A DNA stretch of 64,000 bases from Leptolyngbyaceae cyanobacterium JSC-12. Lineage in GTDB: Bacteria > Cyanobacteriota > Cyanobacteriia > Leptolyngbyales > Leptolyngbyaceae. Below are positions 1-8,475 of this stretch, piece after piece; position 1 is the first letter of the stretch; each line of letters begins with the position of its first letter. The notes under the pieces were generated by a model. The model ran no database searches, had not been told where the DNA came from, and saw nothing but the letters and a program-made list of their open reading frames with translations. The DNA lies in contig CM001633.1 in the NCBI GenBank assembly GCA_000309945.1, positions 952,723-1,016,722 on the forward strand, read 5' to 3'. Made by a program: the position numbers and the translations under genes.

Positions 1-398
1 CTGGTTGCGATCGCAGAATTTGCCTCTGCCCATTGCCCAAGCTGTTGATAGGCTAACGCCAAATTTCCCAGGACAATGGCTCGGTTTAGGTCATCTTGTT
101 GCGCTGTAAAGCCAGCAGCAGCGGCTTGCCATGTCGCGATCGCCCGTGCAAATTGCCCACTCGTGTACAGTGCTTTCCCTACCTGCACCTGCTCAAACGG
201 ATCGTGACCGTCATGCGTTTGGCTCTGAATAGAACCAGTCAATGTCCCAATCATAGTGACAGATGTCAGCACGGTTTTTGCAGTTTTTGCTGGACTGATT
301 GCACCAGGCAGCAGCAGCAGTGCCATCACGCTCAGTGCCAAACAGCTATACCAGCCAATCTTGCGAACCCAAGGTTGCCACCGAACGTAAGGACGCAT
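1..398 (-). CDS. Exported TPR-repeat protein, N-terminal part (cut by window edge)
   Basis: Reading the minus strand from an ATG at 398 (a GTG at 404 is also in frame) gives an open frame that continues past position 1, so only about 132 residues are visible. A basic start (MRPYVRWQPW) is followed by a hydrophobic stretch ending near PGAISPAKT, which looks like a signal peptide or membrane anchor. The segments FEQVQVGKALYTSGQFARAI and LGNLALAYQQLGQWAEA are TPR-like. The layout resembles the start of the CHAT protein at 55649-58492 (signal, then QYQLGRFAEAIAQW and LGQAYRQIGNLERAI). I infer a second CHAT-type TPR protein, but the CHAT domain itself would lie outside the window. Confidence 0.75.
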   Translation of the reverse strand, partial: MRPYVRWQPWVRKIGWYSCLALSVMALLLLPGAISPAKTAKTVLTSVTMIGTLTGSIQSQTHDGHDPFEQVQVGKALYTSGQFARAIATWQAAAAGFTAQQDDLNRAIVLGNLALAYQQLGQWAEANSAIAT

Positions 399-573
399 AC
401 TCACTTCCTTATTGCCTGATTTATTATCTGAATTCCTTCAGTTGAACCTTCCACCATCCTGGATTGCAGCTATTCTTTCATCTTTCTCATCTGCCTTGCT
501 ATATTCGTTGTAAATTCTTACGGAAGTTGCAAATTCTGATGCAATCTCCCTGCTCGTTGCGCCAGAGCAATCA

Positions 574-3249
574 CTAAATTGCGATCGCACCTCTGGTCAC
601 CCCCAACTGACTGTGGAGTTTCAATTCTTTCCAGAGTTGAGTACCTGTGATTGTTCCTTGCAACAGGTTTCGATAGTGCTGAATTGTCTTAGTCACTTGT
701 GTTGGTGATTCATTTAAGAACTCAACTCGAAACTGACGTTGACCTAATTGCAACAACCGCCTGACTGATTCTGCTCCAGTTTGAGGCACACCATTGAACA
801 CGGTATTTCGACATCCGGCATCTGCCAGGAGAATATGCTCTGTCCCCACTCGATCGCGTAACTTCACCTCATGAGTTTCACAGGGACGACCACAGTTCGT
901 GTAATCCGTTCCATCTGATAAGAACGCACAAAACACACAATGCTCCATATGAAACATCGGCATATGCTGATGAATTGTGATTTCAAACCAGTTCTGAGGA
1001 GAGTGCTTCAATAAGTTTTCTAATTGTTGAATATTTAAATCATAGGAAGCGGTAAGTCGTTCCAGTCCAAACTCCTGCTTAAAGTAACTGGCAGTGAGTG
1101 GGTTTGCCACATTCAAGGAAAAATCACCAATGCAGCGATCGCCTCTAAAGAATTGAAGCTGATCGTAATTGCGAATTAAATATCCGTCCGCATTACAACT
1201 CCGCACTTGTTTTAGAATCCAATTTTCGCCCGGTTTTGTGATGCGGGGTGAGGCTACAAAGATTTGCGGAGAGGGAGACGAAGAATATCGATCTTCTGCC
1301 TTCATCCGCATGGCTTCTTGATAAATTCGAGGGTCTTCAAATTCGCAGTAGAGAGTGATTACACCAGCTTGCAATGCCGCCTGAAGTTGGGCAAGATTGC
1401 GCACCAAAACGATTAACTCTGGTTTCTGTGGAGATGACTGACAATTTGCCCCAGTCGAATCATTAGACGGTAATAGATCTTTCCAGGAAACCGACGATTG
1501 CAACTGCCAGCGTTTCGGATGCGATCGCATCTTTTCCAATTGAGTCACAATCTCACGCCGTAAGCGGTTTAGTTCACTCACTGGCAGCAGCACATTACCC
1601 TGTAGCTGATTGCTCAACTGCTCTAGGCGAAATGGAGTATTTCCAAGGCGACTGAACTGTTCTTGCAAACGTTCCGTAGTCAACGGTTGCTTTTCCGCCA
1701 ACATGAGTGACATTTCTGATTCCACCTGCACCACATGACCCAATTCATCCCGCGCAATTGCCACTAGTGGCTGCCCAATTTCGCCATGCACTTCAATCTG
1801 AATCGGACGTTGAAATTTAGGAGTATCTCCGGCATAGCTCTGGCGCAAGTGTTTATCCAGTTCCGGGTCACTCGTTTTCCAGACGCAATCGCCCACGTTT
1901 ATCTTGCGCAAATCCACATTCCCTCGTCCAAATGTTAAAATCGCGTCCTGTCCCCGTTGCTCTACGGCATAAATGCGCCCCCCTGCTTCTTCAGTTTCAG
2001 GATGTCCACTGTCGAATACCACTCCATCACCGGGTTTAAGGGGAAAGGGGCTAGACGTTAGAGGTTGGGGGTTGAAAGTAGAGGCGAGACGAAGCATGAC
2101 TTTATCGTTTTGAATCCGGATGACTTCACCCAGGTAAAAACCACGCTTCTTGCCAAATCGTCCATGCACCAATTCTTGATTGTTAATGCCCTTAAACCAC
2201 CCAGTGTATAAACCACGAGAAAACGCCATTTCTAACTGATAGCGCTCGCGAGAGACGATAGACAATCGAGAGGGTGAGGACAATTTCCTCTGGTTTACCC
2301 GATCTTTTCCACCCCCCTTATCGCCCTGACCAACTGCATCTCCTGACTTCTGACTCCTGACTTCTAACTCCTGACCATTGCCTTCCACCTTCTGACTTTT
2401 CAGCTGTTCCAGCGCTTGCCGATACACTCGTGTCACGTTGGCTACGTATTCTGGACTTTTCAAGCGTCCTTCAATCTTGAGACAAGTAACACCCGCTTGT
2501 ATTAGGTCGGGGAGCACCTCTAATCCAGCCAGATCTTGGGGACTGAGGAGATATTTGCGATCGCCCAAATCTACTAGTTTTCCATCTGCTATCAATTCGT
2601 AGGGCATTCGACAAGCTTGGGCACATTCTCCCCGGTTAGCAGAACGCCCACCGAGCGATTCACTGGTAAGGCATTGACCAGAATACGCAACACATAAGGC
2701 ACCATGAACAAATACTTCTAACGGCAACGTGAAATGACGATCCCTTAACTGCTGCTGAATTTTGTTTAATTCTTGAATCGAACATTCCCGTGCCAGCACC
2801 ACCAACTGACAACCCAGATTTCTGGCAAACTCCACCCCGGCTACGCTGGTGATAGTCATTTGTGTTGATGCATGAATTGGGAAATCTGGCGACAGATGCC
2901 GAATCAGGCGACAAATACCCACATCCTGCACAATTACTGCATCTACCCCTGCTGCAATAATTGATCGCAGATATTGTTCGACTTCTGGCAATTCCTCTGT
3001 AAAAACTAGCGTATTAACAGTGACGTAACCTTTCACTCCCCGGCGATGCAAAAATGCCATCAATTCAGGTAAATCTGCCTCGGTGAAGTTTTCCGCCCGT
3101 ATCCGGGCATTAAATCGCTCCAACCCAAAGTAAATGGCATCTGCGCCGTTTTCTATAGCCGCTTTGGCACAGTCCCAATTACCTGCTGGTGCCAGTAGTT
3201 CTGGAAGGCGATCGCGAAATGGGCTTAACGTGTGGGCATTGAGTGTCAT
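574..3249 (-). CDS. U32 peptidase-family protein with C-terminal extension
   Basis: The 891-residue protein begins at an ATG and opens with the family's LPELLAPAGNWDCAKAAIENGADAIYFG type of N-terminus (residues about 14-45). The U32 signature lies near residues 180-200 (EVFVHGALCVAYSGQC), followed by a Cys-containing RGECAQACRMPY segment. A second Cys cluster (HCVFCAFL, CGRPCE) occurs near the C-terminus. U32 members such as RlhA (YdcP) and the TrhP/UbiU types act in RNA hydroxylation or ubiquinone hydroxylation, with Cys residues binding Fe-S; proteolysis is not well established for most. The RlhA-like architecture suggests an RNA-modification role, which is inference. Around residues 285-330 a low-complexity stretch (QELEVRSQKSGDAVG) interrupts the domain and is encoded by repeat DNA also found in recF. 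Confidence 0.85.
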   Translation of the reverse strand: MTLNAHTLSPFRDRLPELLAPAGNWDCAKAAIENGADAIYFGLERFNARIRAENFTEADLPELMAFLHRRGVKGYVTVNTLVFTEELPEVEQYLRSIIAAGVDAVIVQDVGICRLIRHLSPDFPIHASTQMTITSVAGVEFARNLGCQLVVLARECSIQELNKIQQQLRDRHFTLPLEVFVHGALCVAYSGQCLTSESLGGRSANRGECAQACRMPYELIADGKLVDLGDRKYLLSPQDLAGLEVLPDLIQAGVTCLKIEGRLKSPEYVANVTRVYRQALEQLKSQKVEGNGQELEVRSQKSGDAVGQGDKGGGKDRVNQRKLSSPSRLSIVSRERYQLEMAFSRGLYTGWFKGINNQELVHGRFGKKRGFYLGEVIRIQNDKVMLRLASTFNPQPLTSSPFPLKPGDGVVFDSGHPETEEAGGRIYAVEQRGQDAILTFGRGNVDLRKINVGDCVWKTSDPELDKHLRQSYAGDTPKFQRPIQIEVHGEIGQPLVAIARDELGHVVQVESEMSLMLAEKQPLTTERLQEQFSRLGNTPFRLEQLSNQLQGNVLLPVSELNRLRREIVTQLEKMRSHPKRWQLQSSVSWKDLLPSNDSTGANCQSSPQKPELIVLVRNLAQLQAALQAGVITLYCEFEDPRIYQEAMRMKAEDRYSSSPSPQIFVASPRITKPGENWILKQVRSCNADGYLIRNYDQLQFFRGDRCIGDFSLNVANPLTASYFKQEFGLERLTASYDLNIQQLENLLKHSPQNWFEITIHQHMPMFHMEHCVFCAFLSDGTDYTNCGRPCETHEVKLRDRVGTEHILLADAGCRNTVFNGVPQTGAESVRRLLQLGQRQFRVEFLNESPTQVTKTIQHYRNLLQGTITGTQLWKELKLHSQLGVTRGAIAI
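2329..2400 (-). repeat. In-frame GGAGT(T/C)AGAAGTC-type repeat inside the U32 gene
   Basis: On the coding strand this segment repeats near-heptameric words such as CAGGAGTTAGAAGTCAGGAG. The 20-base word TCAGGAGTTAGAAGTCAGGA (complement of 2355-2374) also occurs in recF at 4914-4933 in the same orientation relative to the gene. It adds residues without breaking the frame. Short degenerate repeats of this type are common between cyanobacterial genes; here they lie inside one. Confidence 0.7.
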
Positions 3250-3551
3250 TCAGCAAAAAACTCTCGCATCACGAGTATCCATCTGCCATGATAGTTCGTT
3301 ACGCTTGAACAGTGCTTTCGATGGAAATATCGCAATATCTTCGACCACGTCTCGTGAAAAGTTTTTCTTTCCATCTGGAATGTAATGCAGATGGAAAGAG
3401 GATTAGAGATTTAACAAAAGTAGACTGAACAATCTACCAGTTAGAAGAAAATATGCATTTCAGAAATTTTAGCCAGCCACTATTTTCCAGATATTAATAA
3501 TGAATCAAACCTGCATTCTTCAGCGATCGCTGCCCCACGTCAATCATCAAT
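3250..3551. other. Intergenic stretch with no recognised gene
   Basis: This 302-base region lies upstream of the U32 gene and downstream of the cyAbrB gene, both on minus. I see no coding frame with convincing composition and no clear hairpin. It presumably carries the U32 promoter. Confidence 0.5.
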
Positions 3552-3929
3552 TTAGTCTTGGTCGATCTGCTTCAAATGAATATGCTTACGCCCTAGAGAG
3601 ATTTCAAATTCATCTCCTGGCTTCAAATCCATCTGTTTTGTATAAGCAGCGCCAATCAATAAGTTCCCATTTGATTGAACACTAATCCGATAGCTAGCAC
3701 TCCGCCCTCCACGACCATTTGGACTTGCTTTTCCGTCTAGCTCAATTCCTTCAGCATCAATTAGAGCATTCAGAAACTTCATCATATTGACCCGCTCTAC
3801 ACCATTTTTAGTCATTGTGTAGTAGCCACATTCTTTTGCTTTTTCTTCCTTACTTAAGCTCTCTAGCTCTTTAACTTTTTTAAGGAGAGCTTCGCCTGTT
3901 AGAGGCTCGATTTTCTTTTTCCTAGACAT
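3552..3929 (-). CDS. Cyanobacterial AbrB-type transcriptional regulator (cyAbrB)
   Basis: The 125-residue product is a cyAbrB: an N-terminal helical part (ALLKKVKELESLSKEEKAKECGYYT) and a C-terminal AbrB-like DNA-binding domain (SYRISVQSNGNLLIGAAYTK to the Lys-rich KHIHLKQID end). The ATG at 3929 is preferred to the in-frame TTG one codon upstream. Cyanobacterial members (Sll0359 and Sll0822 in Synechocystis) regulate carbon and nitrogen metabolism genes, among others; unlike Bacillus AbrB, the binding domain is C-terminal. I cannot say which of the two paralogous groups this belongs to. It stands alone between spacers of about 300 bases, so it is probably monocistronic. Confidence 0.9.
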   Translation of the reverse strand: MSRKKKIEPLTGEALLKKVKELESLSKEEKAKECGYYTMTKNGVERVNMMKFLNALIDAEGIELDGKASPNGRGGRSASYRISVQSNGNLLIGAAYTKQMDLKPGDEFEISLGRKHIHLKQIDQD

Positions 3930-4273
3930 CAATCTACTGCTTCAAAGGGTTAGTATCTACACATTCGTTGTCGATGCTTGAAATTTAGATTCAGCCAGTC
4001 AGATTTAGACAGCTTGAACGCTAAAACATCGACATTCCACAACCGTATGCAACCATACTACATCAACTTGATTAGTACGGCACAATTATTGATCTTCGAA
4101 TCAACAATTAGCACTGACTTCAGTTGACTGCATGTATTGTGCAACAGTTGAAGTCTACTGAATAACAATTTACTTCAGAAGATTGTTTATCGCGATCGCT
4201 AACACTCCCCCCCTTAGCTTTTTGCTCAAAGCCAGCCTGCCAGGGAGCTTTTATCAGTCTCAATCAGTGTTAT
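3930..4273. other. Intergenic stretch upstream of cyAbrB
   Basis: This 344-base AT-rich spacer separates recF (its 3' side) from cyAbrB (its 5' side), both on minus. It contains one HIP1 octamer near 4193 and loosely repeated ACTTCAGTTG / CAACAGTTGAAGT words around 4119-4156 that form an imperfect inverted repeat. No coding frame is convincing. An autoregulatory site for cyAbrB here would be plausible but is not shown. Confidence 0.45.
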
Positions 4274-5458
4274 TTAACTCTCATAAAGCTGCCCAGCTTT
4301 AACGGAGAAAATCTGGGATGAGTTCAACCATTGGGCATCGAAGGAACCGAGATGAGTCGTTGTAATGAGTGTTTGAAATCGATCTTGAATGGCATCCAGT
4401 AATTGATTTTGGCGATTTAGGTCAAGTTCTGCCAGTACATCATCTAATAACAACAGTGGCGGTTCACCAATCACTTCTTCAATTAGTTTTAGCTCTGCCA
4501 GTTTCAACGCTAAGACAAGAGTGCGTTGTTGTCCTTGAGAGCCATACTGACGCGCAGAGGTTTGATTAATGCTGAACTCTACCTCATCCCGATGTGGTCC
4601 TACCAGCGTGGTTCCCTGATAGCGTTCTGCGATCGCTCGCTCTTGAATTTTCGCCAAAAATGCTGCCTGTACCAGTTCCGGTTCATCTTGCTGCAGTGGC
4701 ACATTAGGCAGGTAATTCACGACTAAATCCTCTGTGCTGCCACTAATCGCATGATGCCAGTAGTTTGCCAACGGTGCCAAGCGCTTTACTACCCGCGCCC
4801 GCCTGCGAATAACCCGCGTTCCTGCGATCGCCAATTGTGCATCCCATAGCGCTAGTTCAGTGTTAAGCGTTGAGGACAGAGGGCTGAGGACAGAGGATGG
4901 AGTATCTCCTAATTCCTGACTTCTAACTCCTGAACCCTGAGTCTCCCCAACTTCCTGCCTCCTCAACAACGCATTTCGCTGCCGCAATACCTGGTTGTAT
5001 TGTTGCAAAATGGCAGCATACACAGGTTCCAACTGAATCAACAGTGAGTCTAACCAGTGGCGGCGTTGTTCTGGACCTCCCCGTACCAGATACAAATCCA
5101 GGCTAGAAAATTGCACAAGATTTAGAGTTCCAAGAAAATCCAAGTGCCGTCTGAAGGTTTGCCCATTCCCTGCAACAGTACGACGACCATTATTTCTTAG
5201 CACAATGGAAAGATCTACTGAACCGACTTCTCGCTCTAGGTTCGCGGTGATTTGAGCAATCTCGCTACCCTCTCGGACTAAATCACGATCGCGGGAAGTG
5301 CGATGTGATCGTAAGGTAGACAACAACTCCACCGCTTCCAGCAAGTTCGATTTACCCTGCGCATTATCGCCCACCAAGATTGTCTTGGGAGCTGTGAAGG
5401 TCACTTGCTGCTCCTCATAATTGCGGAACTGTTTGAGCTGGAGCGATCGCAAGTACAT
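4274..5458 (-). CDS. recF: DNA replication and repair protein RecF
   Basis: RecF is an SMC-like ATPase that loads RecA at gaps in single-stranded DNA. The 394-residue product starts at ATG ([14 protein letters not shown]) and has the Walker A motif near residues 29-37 ([14 protein letters not shown]), an ABC-type signature [18 protein letters not shown], and Walker [13 protein letters not shown] with a D-loop. A repeat-encoded insert of about 30 residues ([17 protein letters not shown] and a Ser-rich tail) sits at about residues 168-200, between the conserved ATPase halves. The start lies three bases after the stop of the small gene upstream, so the two are probably co-transcribed and translationally coupled. 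Confidence 0.95.
   Translation of the reverse strand: MYLRSLQLKQFRNYEEQQVTFTAPKTILVGDNAQGKSNLLEAVELLSTLRSHRTSRDRDLVREGSEIAQITANLEREVGSVDLSIVLRNNGRRTVAGNGQTFRRHLDFLGTLNLVQFSSLDLYLVRGGPEQRRHWLDSLLIQLEPVYAAILQQYNQVLRQRNALLRRQEVGETQGSGVRSQELGDTPSSVLSPLSSTLNTELALWDAQLAIAGTRVIRRRARVVKRLAPLANYWHHAISGSTEDLVVNYLPNVPLQQDEPELVQAAFLAKIQERAIAERYQGTTLVGPHRDEVEFSINQTSARQYGSQGQQRTLVLALKLAELKLIEEVIGEPPLLLLDDVLAELDLNRQNQLLDAIQDRFQTLITTTHLGSFDAQWLNSSQIFSVKAGQLYES
4880..4950 (-). repeat. In-frame repeat insert inside recF
   Basis: The coding strand carries TCAGGAGTTAGAAGTCAGGA (complement of 4914-4933), identical over 20 bases to the repeat inside the U32 gene, then two copies of a CCTCTGTCCTCA-type word. The insert keeps the frame and encodes a low-complexity linker. 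Confidence 0.7.
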
Positions 5459-5461
5459 AGG

Positions 5462-5722
5462 TTATGAATGTCGGTTAACCTCTTGCTGAAGCCAGGGGTC
5501 AACGAGTTGTCCATCTTTTCGTTTTAGCTCAATCTCAATCACCATGACTTCTCCTGAGCCAGGAGGAGCAGGTTTTTCATGAAACTGAACGTCGTAAGCA
5601 TTGGGATCTTCATTGCGTTCCTTGAGCCAGTCTTGCACCTTTGTAATTGCAAAAAATGACTGCCCCTGCTGGAACATCCGTGTGATTTGCATCTGTAGCG
5701 TGTAGGGATTGAATCGAGGCAT
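5462..5722 (-). CDS. Small conserved protein of unknown function upstream of recF
   Basis: Using the ATG at 5722 gives 86 residues (MPRFNPYTLQMQITRMFQ). The longer open frame would overlap the end of the peptidase gene upstream by over 100 bases, so the internal ATG is chosen; it leaves a 13-base gap. The sequence is mixed alpha/beta with no signal peptide or membrane segment: a Phe-rich N-terminus, QDWLKERNEDPNAYDV, then a strand-like VMVIEIELKR. I do not recognise a named family. It sits between a C39-like peptidase gene and recF in one tight minus-strand unit, which alone does not give a function. Confidence 0.75.
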   Translation of the reverse strand: MPRFNPYTLQMQITRMFQQGQSFFAITKVQDWLKERNEDPNAYDVQFHEKPAPPGSGEVMVIEIELKRKDGQLVDPWLQQEVNRHS

Positions 5723-5735
5723 TGTAGTTATCCTC

Positions 5736-7406
5736 CTATTTCGCAAAGAAATGCGCCCACACTCTACCATCCGGTCCGGCAACGCGATCCATGTAAGTAT
5801 AAGGATACAAGAGCTTACGCCCGTCGTAGCTGGTATATCCTGTAAGAGCATTTCCCCAGGGGTCATTGACAATATAGCCTTGAGGAGCGTAGCCGATTAA
5901 GCAAACAATGTGACCACTGGCAGTAAAGTCTCCACCCAAGACGACCGGGCGACGACTTGCTAGCTCTGTTTTCACTTCTGCCCACTTGCGCTGAGTGGAA
6001 AAGCTGGATTTGGAAAATCCATAGGCTTTAATCAGTTCTGCCAGGATGTTGTTATCCGTTTGGCGATCGCTACCGTATTTATTAATTACCCATTGCAGCA
6101 GTTCATCCTCCAGTTGCCTGCCACTTTTAGAGCGAATCCCAAGGTAGTAAAGCGCCATTGCAACAGCAGTTACATTACAGGTGGCATCAGGCGATCTCGG
6201 ATTATCACGTTGCGAAAAATAAGGAATACTCATTTCCACCTGAGGCGGAAACGGATTAAGAACTTGACTACCCCGCTTCATTTGCACAAAGCCTGGAAAC
6301 ACATAGGCTGTATTGCCGAATCCTGGTAGTTCTTCGGTGAGTGAAACTTTAATATGTCCTGCTTCTAACAAATAGCTGGAAACGCCGTAGTAGTCACCTT
6401 GTGGAAAGTTGTGTTTTTCCTGGTTACTGAGTTTCGCAGAGTCAACCGGACGCTTTTTGAAGATAGTAGATTTGGTTGCTGCGATCGTCAGGGCTGCTGG
6501 GTCATAGGGAATGACATCCTGACCCCGCTTTAATTGCACATGTTGCCAGTAGATAAATCCTGTATTGCCAAATCCTGGTAAAGCCTCTGCCAGGGTAACG
6601 CGAAAATGCCCACGGGTACAGGCATAGCCTACAATTCGCAGTGATTGCCCTTGCAGCAAGTCTACTTTTTGATTAGGTTGTAGCATTGCTACATCTACAG
6701 GTCTAGCTTTAATAACCGTTGGCGTAACTATGAGAGCAACAGCACTAAGCGGGGTCATTGGCACATCGCCAATTTCAAACCGCAGGATATTTGTGCCTTT
6801 CTTCAGTTCAGCGAAGTCTTCGTAAATATAGCCAAATTTGCCCACAGGCGCGATCGCGTCCTTCAACTCCAGTCTCAGATGTCCGTCTTCATAGCCATAG
6901 CGCACCACCTCAAAGGTTTGCCCTGCATTCACTGTGGCTTTTTGTTGAGCAGTCAAACGACTAGAATCAATTGGTTGTGCCTTAAACAGAGTAGTTTGCA
7001 AGATTGTGAGAATTAATTGTCCCAACATCAACGGATTATTACTTACCGTCAGGTAAATCACAGTGCTTGCCACCTCTTTCCCGCCAGTATCCTTGCCTTT
7101 AAGCCGTAACCAACGAGCACCGGGGGACTGAAAACCTTTCTCCAAATTGCACTGCCAGATTTTGCCTGCCGGATTTAGAGTGACGGTAAGAGGAAATTTA
7201 TCTTCTGCAACTAGATCAATTTGGGCAATGCGTTGAGGATCGTACGTTCCTTTTAACAACGTTGGTGAATTTAGCAATACCTCACGCGGACCGTTGTAAC
7301 TGAGTACCTCTATTATGCTTTCAGCCATCGGCACTGTTGCAGACAGATTGGTATAGTCTGGCAGTGATGCGGTCGTCATACCTTGTTTCCCCAAGAGGCG
7401 ATTCAC
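5736..7406 (-). CDS. C39-like peptidase with three tandem N-terminal repeats
   Basis: The C-terminal 160 residues form a papain-like C39-type domain: the candidate catalytic Cys is in DATCNVTAVAMAL, the His in GHIVCLIGY and the Asp/Asn in VNDPWGN. Before it, three copies of an 80-90 residue repeat can be aligned by eye (FKAQPIDSSRL, IKARPVDVAML, FKKRPVDSAKL at each start; FELKKG/VQLKRG/VQMKRG-like ends). The N-terminal 110 residues resemble a beta-sandwich. The start is either GTG at 7406, preceded by a GAGGGCGG stretch, or ATG at 7379. No signal peptide is visible, which is unusual if it is a surface enzyme. The 13-base gap to the next gene indicates an operon with the small protein and recF. 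Substrate unknown. Confidence 0.8.
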   Translation of the reverse strand: MNRLLGKQGMTTASLPDYTNLSATVPMAESIIEVLSYNGPREVLLNSPTLLKGTYDPQRIAQIDLVAEDKFPLTVTLNPAGKIWQCNLEKGFQSPGARWLRLKGKDTGGKEVASTVIYLTVSNNPLMLGQLILTILQTTLFKAQPIDSSRLTAQQKATVNAGQTFEVVRYGYEDGHLRLELKDAIAPVGKFGYIYEDFAELKKGTNILRFEIGDVPMTPLSAVALIVTPTVIKARPVDVAMLQPNQKVDLLQGQSLRIVGYACTRGHFRVTLAEALPGFGNTGFIYWQHVQLKRGQDVIPYDPAALTIAATKSTIFKKRPVDSAKLSNQEKHNFPQGDYYGVSSYLLEAGHIKVSLTEELPGFGNTAYVFPGFVQMKRGSQVLNPFPPQVEMSIPYFSQRDNPRSPDATCNVTAVAMALYYLGIRSKSGRQLEDELLQWVINKYGSDRQTDNNILAELIKAYGFSKSSFSTQRKWAEVKTELASRRPVVLGGDFTASGHIVCLIGYAPQGYIVNDPWGNALTGYTSYDGRKLLYPYTYMDRVAGPDGRVWAHFFAK

Positions 7407-7440
7407 CCGCCCTCTATTCTAATCACCCTGATTAGAAGCG

Positions 7441-7492
7441 TCAGCTAGAAAGCAGGAGTTGGGAGTTAGAAATTAGGAAAGGAGGGAGGTAA
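7441..7492 (+). repeat. Intergenic degenerate GGAGTTRG-type repeat
   Basis: The spacer between prxQ and the C39-like peptidase gene carries AGGAGTTGGGAGTTAGAAATTAGG-like words (7453-7480), the same family as the repeats inside the U32 gene and recF. It is purine-rich on plus. Confidence 0.5.
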
Positions 7493-7563
7493 AAGTGGGG
7501 AAGAGTGAAGGGGACAACGGAGTACCCTCTTTCTTCAGCCTCTAGCCCTTACCCCCATCCTAG

Positions 7564-8010
7564 CTAGGCGATCGCGGCAAGGATATCGCTCGCATGAGTT
7601 TCAGTGTTGATCGTGGTGAAAACCTGGCTAATTTTGCCGTCTTCCCCAATCACGTAAGTAACCCGTTGGGCATAGGGTGTACCATTGTAGTCACCCAGAA
7701 CGTCGTAGGCTTTGGTGATGGCTCCATCGGTATCTGCCAGTAAGGGAAACGGCAGGTTAAATTTACTGGTGAATGCCTGATGCGAGGCTTCATCATCCAA
7801 ACTCACGCCAAAAACAGCGATGCCTTTACTAAGATATTGCTGATAGTTATCGCGGAAACTGCATGCTTCTTTCGTGCAACCAGGCGTATCATCTTTGGGA
7901 TAAAAATACAACACAACTTGCTTTCCAGCGTAATCGGAAAGCGTGACAGTATTTCCGTTGGTATCTTTGACGGTGAAATTAGGGGCGGTATCGCCAACAG
8001 CAAGCGGCAT
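7564..8010 (-). CDS. Peroxiredoxin Q / BCP-type thiol peroxidase
   Basis: This enzyme reduces hydrogen peroxide and organic hydroperoxides at the expense of thioredoxin. The 148-residue length is normal for the family. The peroxidatic Cys45 and the resolving Cys50 lie in TPGCTKEAC, the PrxQ/BCP arrangement with Cys five residues apart. The N-terminal VGDTAPNFTVKDTNG and FYPKDDTPG blocks are also typical. ATG start. It is transcribed away from the small plus-strand gene at 8212. The 157-base spacer to the downstream peptidase gene contains a degenerate repeat. Confidence 0.93.
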   Translation of the reverse strand: MPLAVGDTAPNFTVKDTNGNTVTLSDYAGKQVVLYFYPKDDTPGCTKEACSFRDNYQQYLSKGIAVFGVSLDDEASHQAFTSKFNLPFPLLADTDGAITKAYDVLGDYNGTPYAQRVTYVIGEDGKISQVFTTINTETHASDILAAIA

Positions 8011-8211
8011 AAGTTTTTCCCTTACAGTGCGAGAACATTACAAATTGTAAGCATTTATCGTGATCGCTCACCACCTCTTTTCCGTTGCTAATTCCCTATT
8101 CCCGCGATGTAAATTTCTGAGACTGAGTTCATAGATTCCTCAAAAAATTCTGTAGCATAAACTACAGAATGTTGATCCGCTGTTTCAATGGATAAGAGGC
8201 TGGGGAAAGCA

Positions 8212-8472
8212 ATGAAACTAGAAACTGAATTTCGTGTCCGTCTGCAACTTATGCAGTTGGAGCAAGTCTTTCAAAAACCGGCTTTGGATGTGGCAGTGAA
8301 AACTCTACCCCAGTCTGCTTCCTCAAACTGGATAAAGCTGGTGCAGCCGCCCAACCCATTTTGTGACAATGAAGCATTGCTGTTATGCCAGTATTCCAAT
8401 GATGAATGGCTTGCCTGGGTACCAAACCTGGGCGAAATTATCCTAAATGAGGATGAATTTTGTTTTCCATAG
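8212..8472 (+). CDS. Small hypothetical protein
   Basis: The ATG at 8212 follows GGGGAAAGC at a reasonable ribosome-binding distance and is preferred over an in-frame ATG at 8188, which lacks such a site. The 86-residue product (MKLETEFRVRLQLMQLEQVF at its start) has no signal peptide or membrane segment and ends in an acidic, aromatic tail (WVPNLGEIILNEDEFCFP). I do not recognise a family. It ends three bases before the convergent stop of the ClC gene and diverges from prxQ, sharing a spacer of about 200 bases. Confidence 0.65.
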   Translation: MKLETEFRVRLQLMQLEQVFQKPALDVAVKTLPQSASSNWIKLVQPPNPFCDNEALLLCQYSNDEWLAWVPNLGEIILNEDEFCFP

Positions 8473-8475
8473 GGA

